This document shows, in pieces, positions 63,811 to 64,000 of a stretch of 64,000 nt of DNA. Position 1 is the first letter of the stretch. Every line of letters begins with the position of its first letter. The stretch is from Psychrobacter submarinus (GTDB taxonomy: Bacteria > Pseudomonadota > Gammaproteobacteria > Pseudomonadales > Moraxellaceae). The position numbers and the translations under genes were made by a program. The notes beneath the pieces were generated by a model, which saw nothing but the letters and a program-made list of their open reading frames with translations, did not search any database and was not told the origin of the DNA. The stretch spans positions 1,240,001-1,304,000 of the forward strand of contig NZ_CAJHBQ010000001.1 in assembly GCF_904846685.1 (NCBI RefSeq), given 5' to 3'.

Positions 63811-64000
63811 TTATCTAGCAGGATAGAATGTCTCTGCGCCAGGCCCAACAGGTAGACCCAGTACAAATACCCAAATCGAGAACAAAATGGTCCAACCAAT
63901 CAAAAATGCCATCGAGTATGGTAGCATCATTGCCATTAAGGTTCCGACCCCAGTGTCCTTTTTATAGCGAATAGCCACTGCCAAAATAAGACCAAAGTAG
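63811..64000 (-). CDS. AbgT-family transporter, C-terminal part
   Basis: The last 62 residues are visible on the minus strand, with the rest beyond the window. They read TGVGTLMAMMLPYSMAFLIG, then a helix ILFSIWVFVLGLPVGPGAE, ending FYPAR. This is the C-terminal signature of AbgT family proteins, which carry p-aminobenzoyl-glutamate or export antimetabolites. Only the end is seen, so substrate cannot be judged. Confidence 0.85.
   Translation of the reverse strand, partial: YFGLILAVAIRYKKDTGVGTLMAMMLPYSMAFLIGWTILFSIWVFVLGLPVGPGAETFYPAR

Overview
The window looks like chromosomal DNA of a gammaproteobacterium of the family Moraxellaceae, most likely Psychrobacter. The evidence is the mid-range base composition, the particular set of core genes (coaBC divergent from radC, smp divergent from serB, bioB followed by hemJ, tandem fadD genes, a PA3496-type acidic protein beside YecA and YbjQ proteins) and typical Psychrobacter-style proteins with long acidic low-complexity tails. 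This assignment rests on recognised families, not on a database search. I saw no rRNA, tRNA, CRISPR array, prophage or complete insertion sequence.

Layout. 1-1177: start of a cytochrome c maturation cluster (ccmA, ccmB) on the minus strand, cut by the left edge. 1.4-4.5 kb: two poorly known proteins (one YbjN-like) and an HDAC-like deacetylase. 4.9-8.8 kb: a DASS carboxylate transporter, a TauE/SafE exporter and coaBC, divergent from radC. 10-17 kb: a FadE-type acyl-CoA dehydrogenase with an extra acidic tail, nhaA, a DUF2799 lipoprotein and an MpaB-type oxygenase. 17-26 kb: two Nudix hydrolases, a PreP-type M16 protease, two tandem UspA genes, a LysR/YeiH pair and a cold-shock gene with a long leader. 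26-28.9 kb: small membrane proteins and a TPP riboswitch followed by a thiamine-pyrimidine-binding-type protein.

28.9-32.1 kb is the most clearly accessory stretch. It holds a truncated TerD-like fragment, a very AT-rich 572-residue protein with repeat-like segments and a C-terminal membrane region, a diverged second copy of the valS 3' end, and an NYN-domain nuclease-like gene. A ~95-bp imperfect direct repeat bounds this block together with the riboswitch gene (27464-27564 and 31992-32085). The downstream side of valS seems to have been rebuilt by repeated insertions.

32.1-58.7 kb is mostly core: valS, a formate/nitrite-type channel, a BASS symporter, YbjQ/YecA proteins, smp and serB, a DUF368 protein, an SCP2 protein, bioB-hemJ, rph, two fadD genes, a VWA lipoprotein and parC. 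58.7-60.5 kb is a second small accessory patch: an AT-rich membrane protein, three REP palindromes around a RAYT transposase, and a GC-rich ~133-bp foldback element. The window closes with a hemerythrin-like protein, a photolyase-related protein that seems to lack the usual Fe-S cysteines, a Cof-type phosphatase and the C-terminus of an AbgT transporter.

Two near-identical 170-bp palindromic MITEs flanked by TA (16927-17096 and 49106-49275) and a third, different inverted-repeat element (6433-6539) show that non-autonomous elements have spread through this genome.
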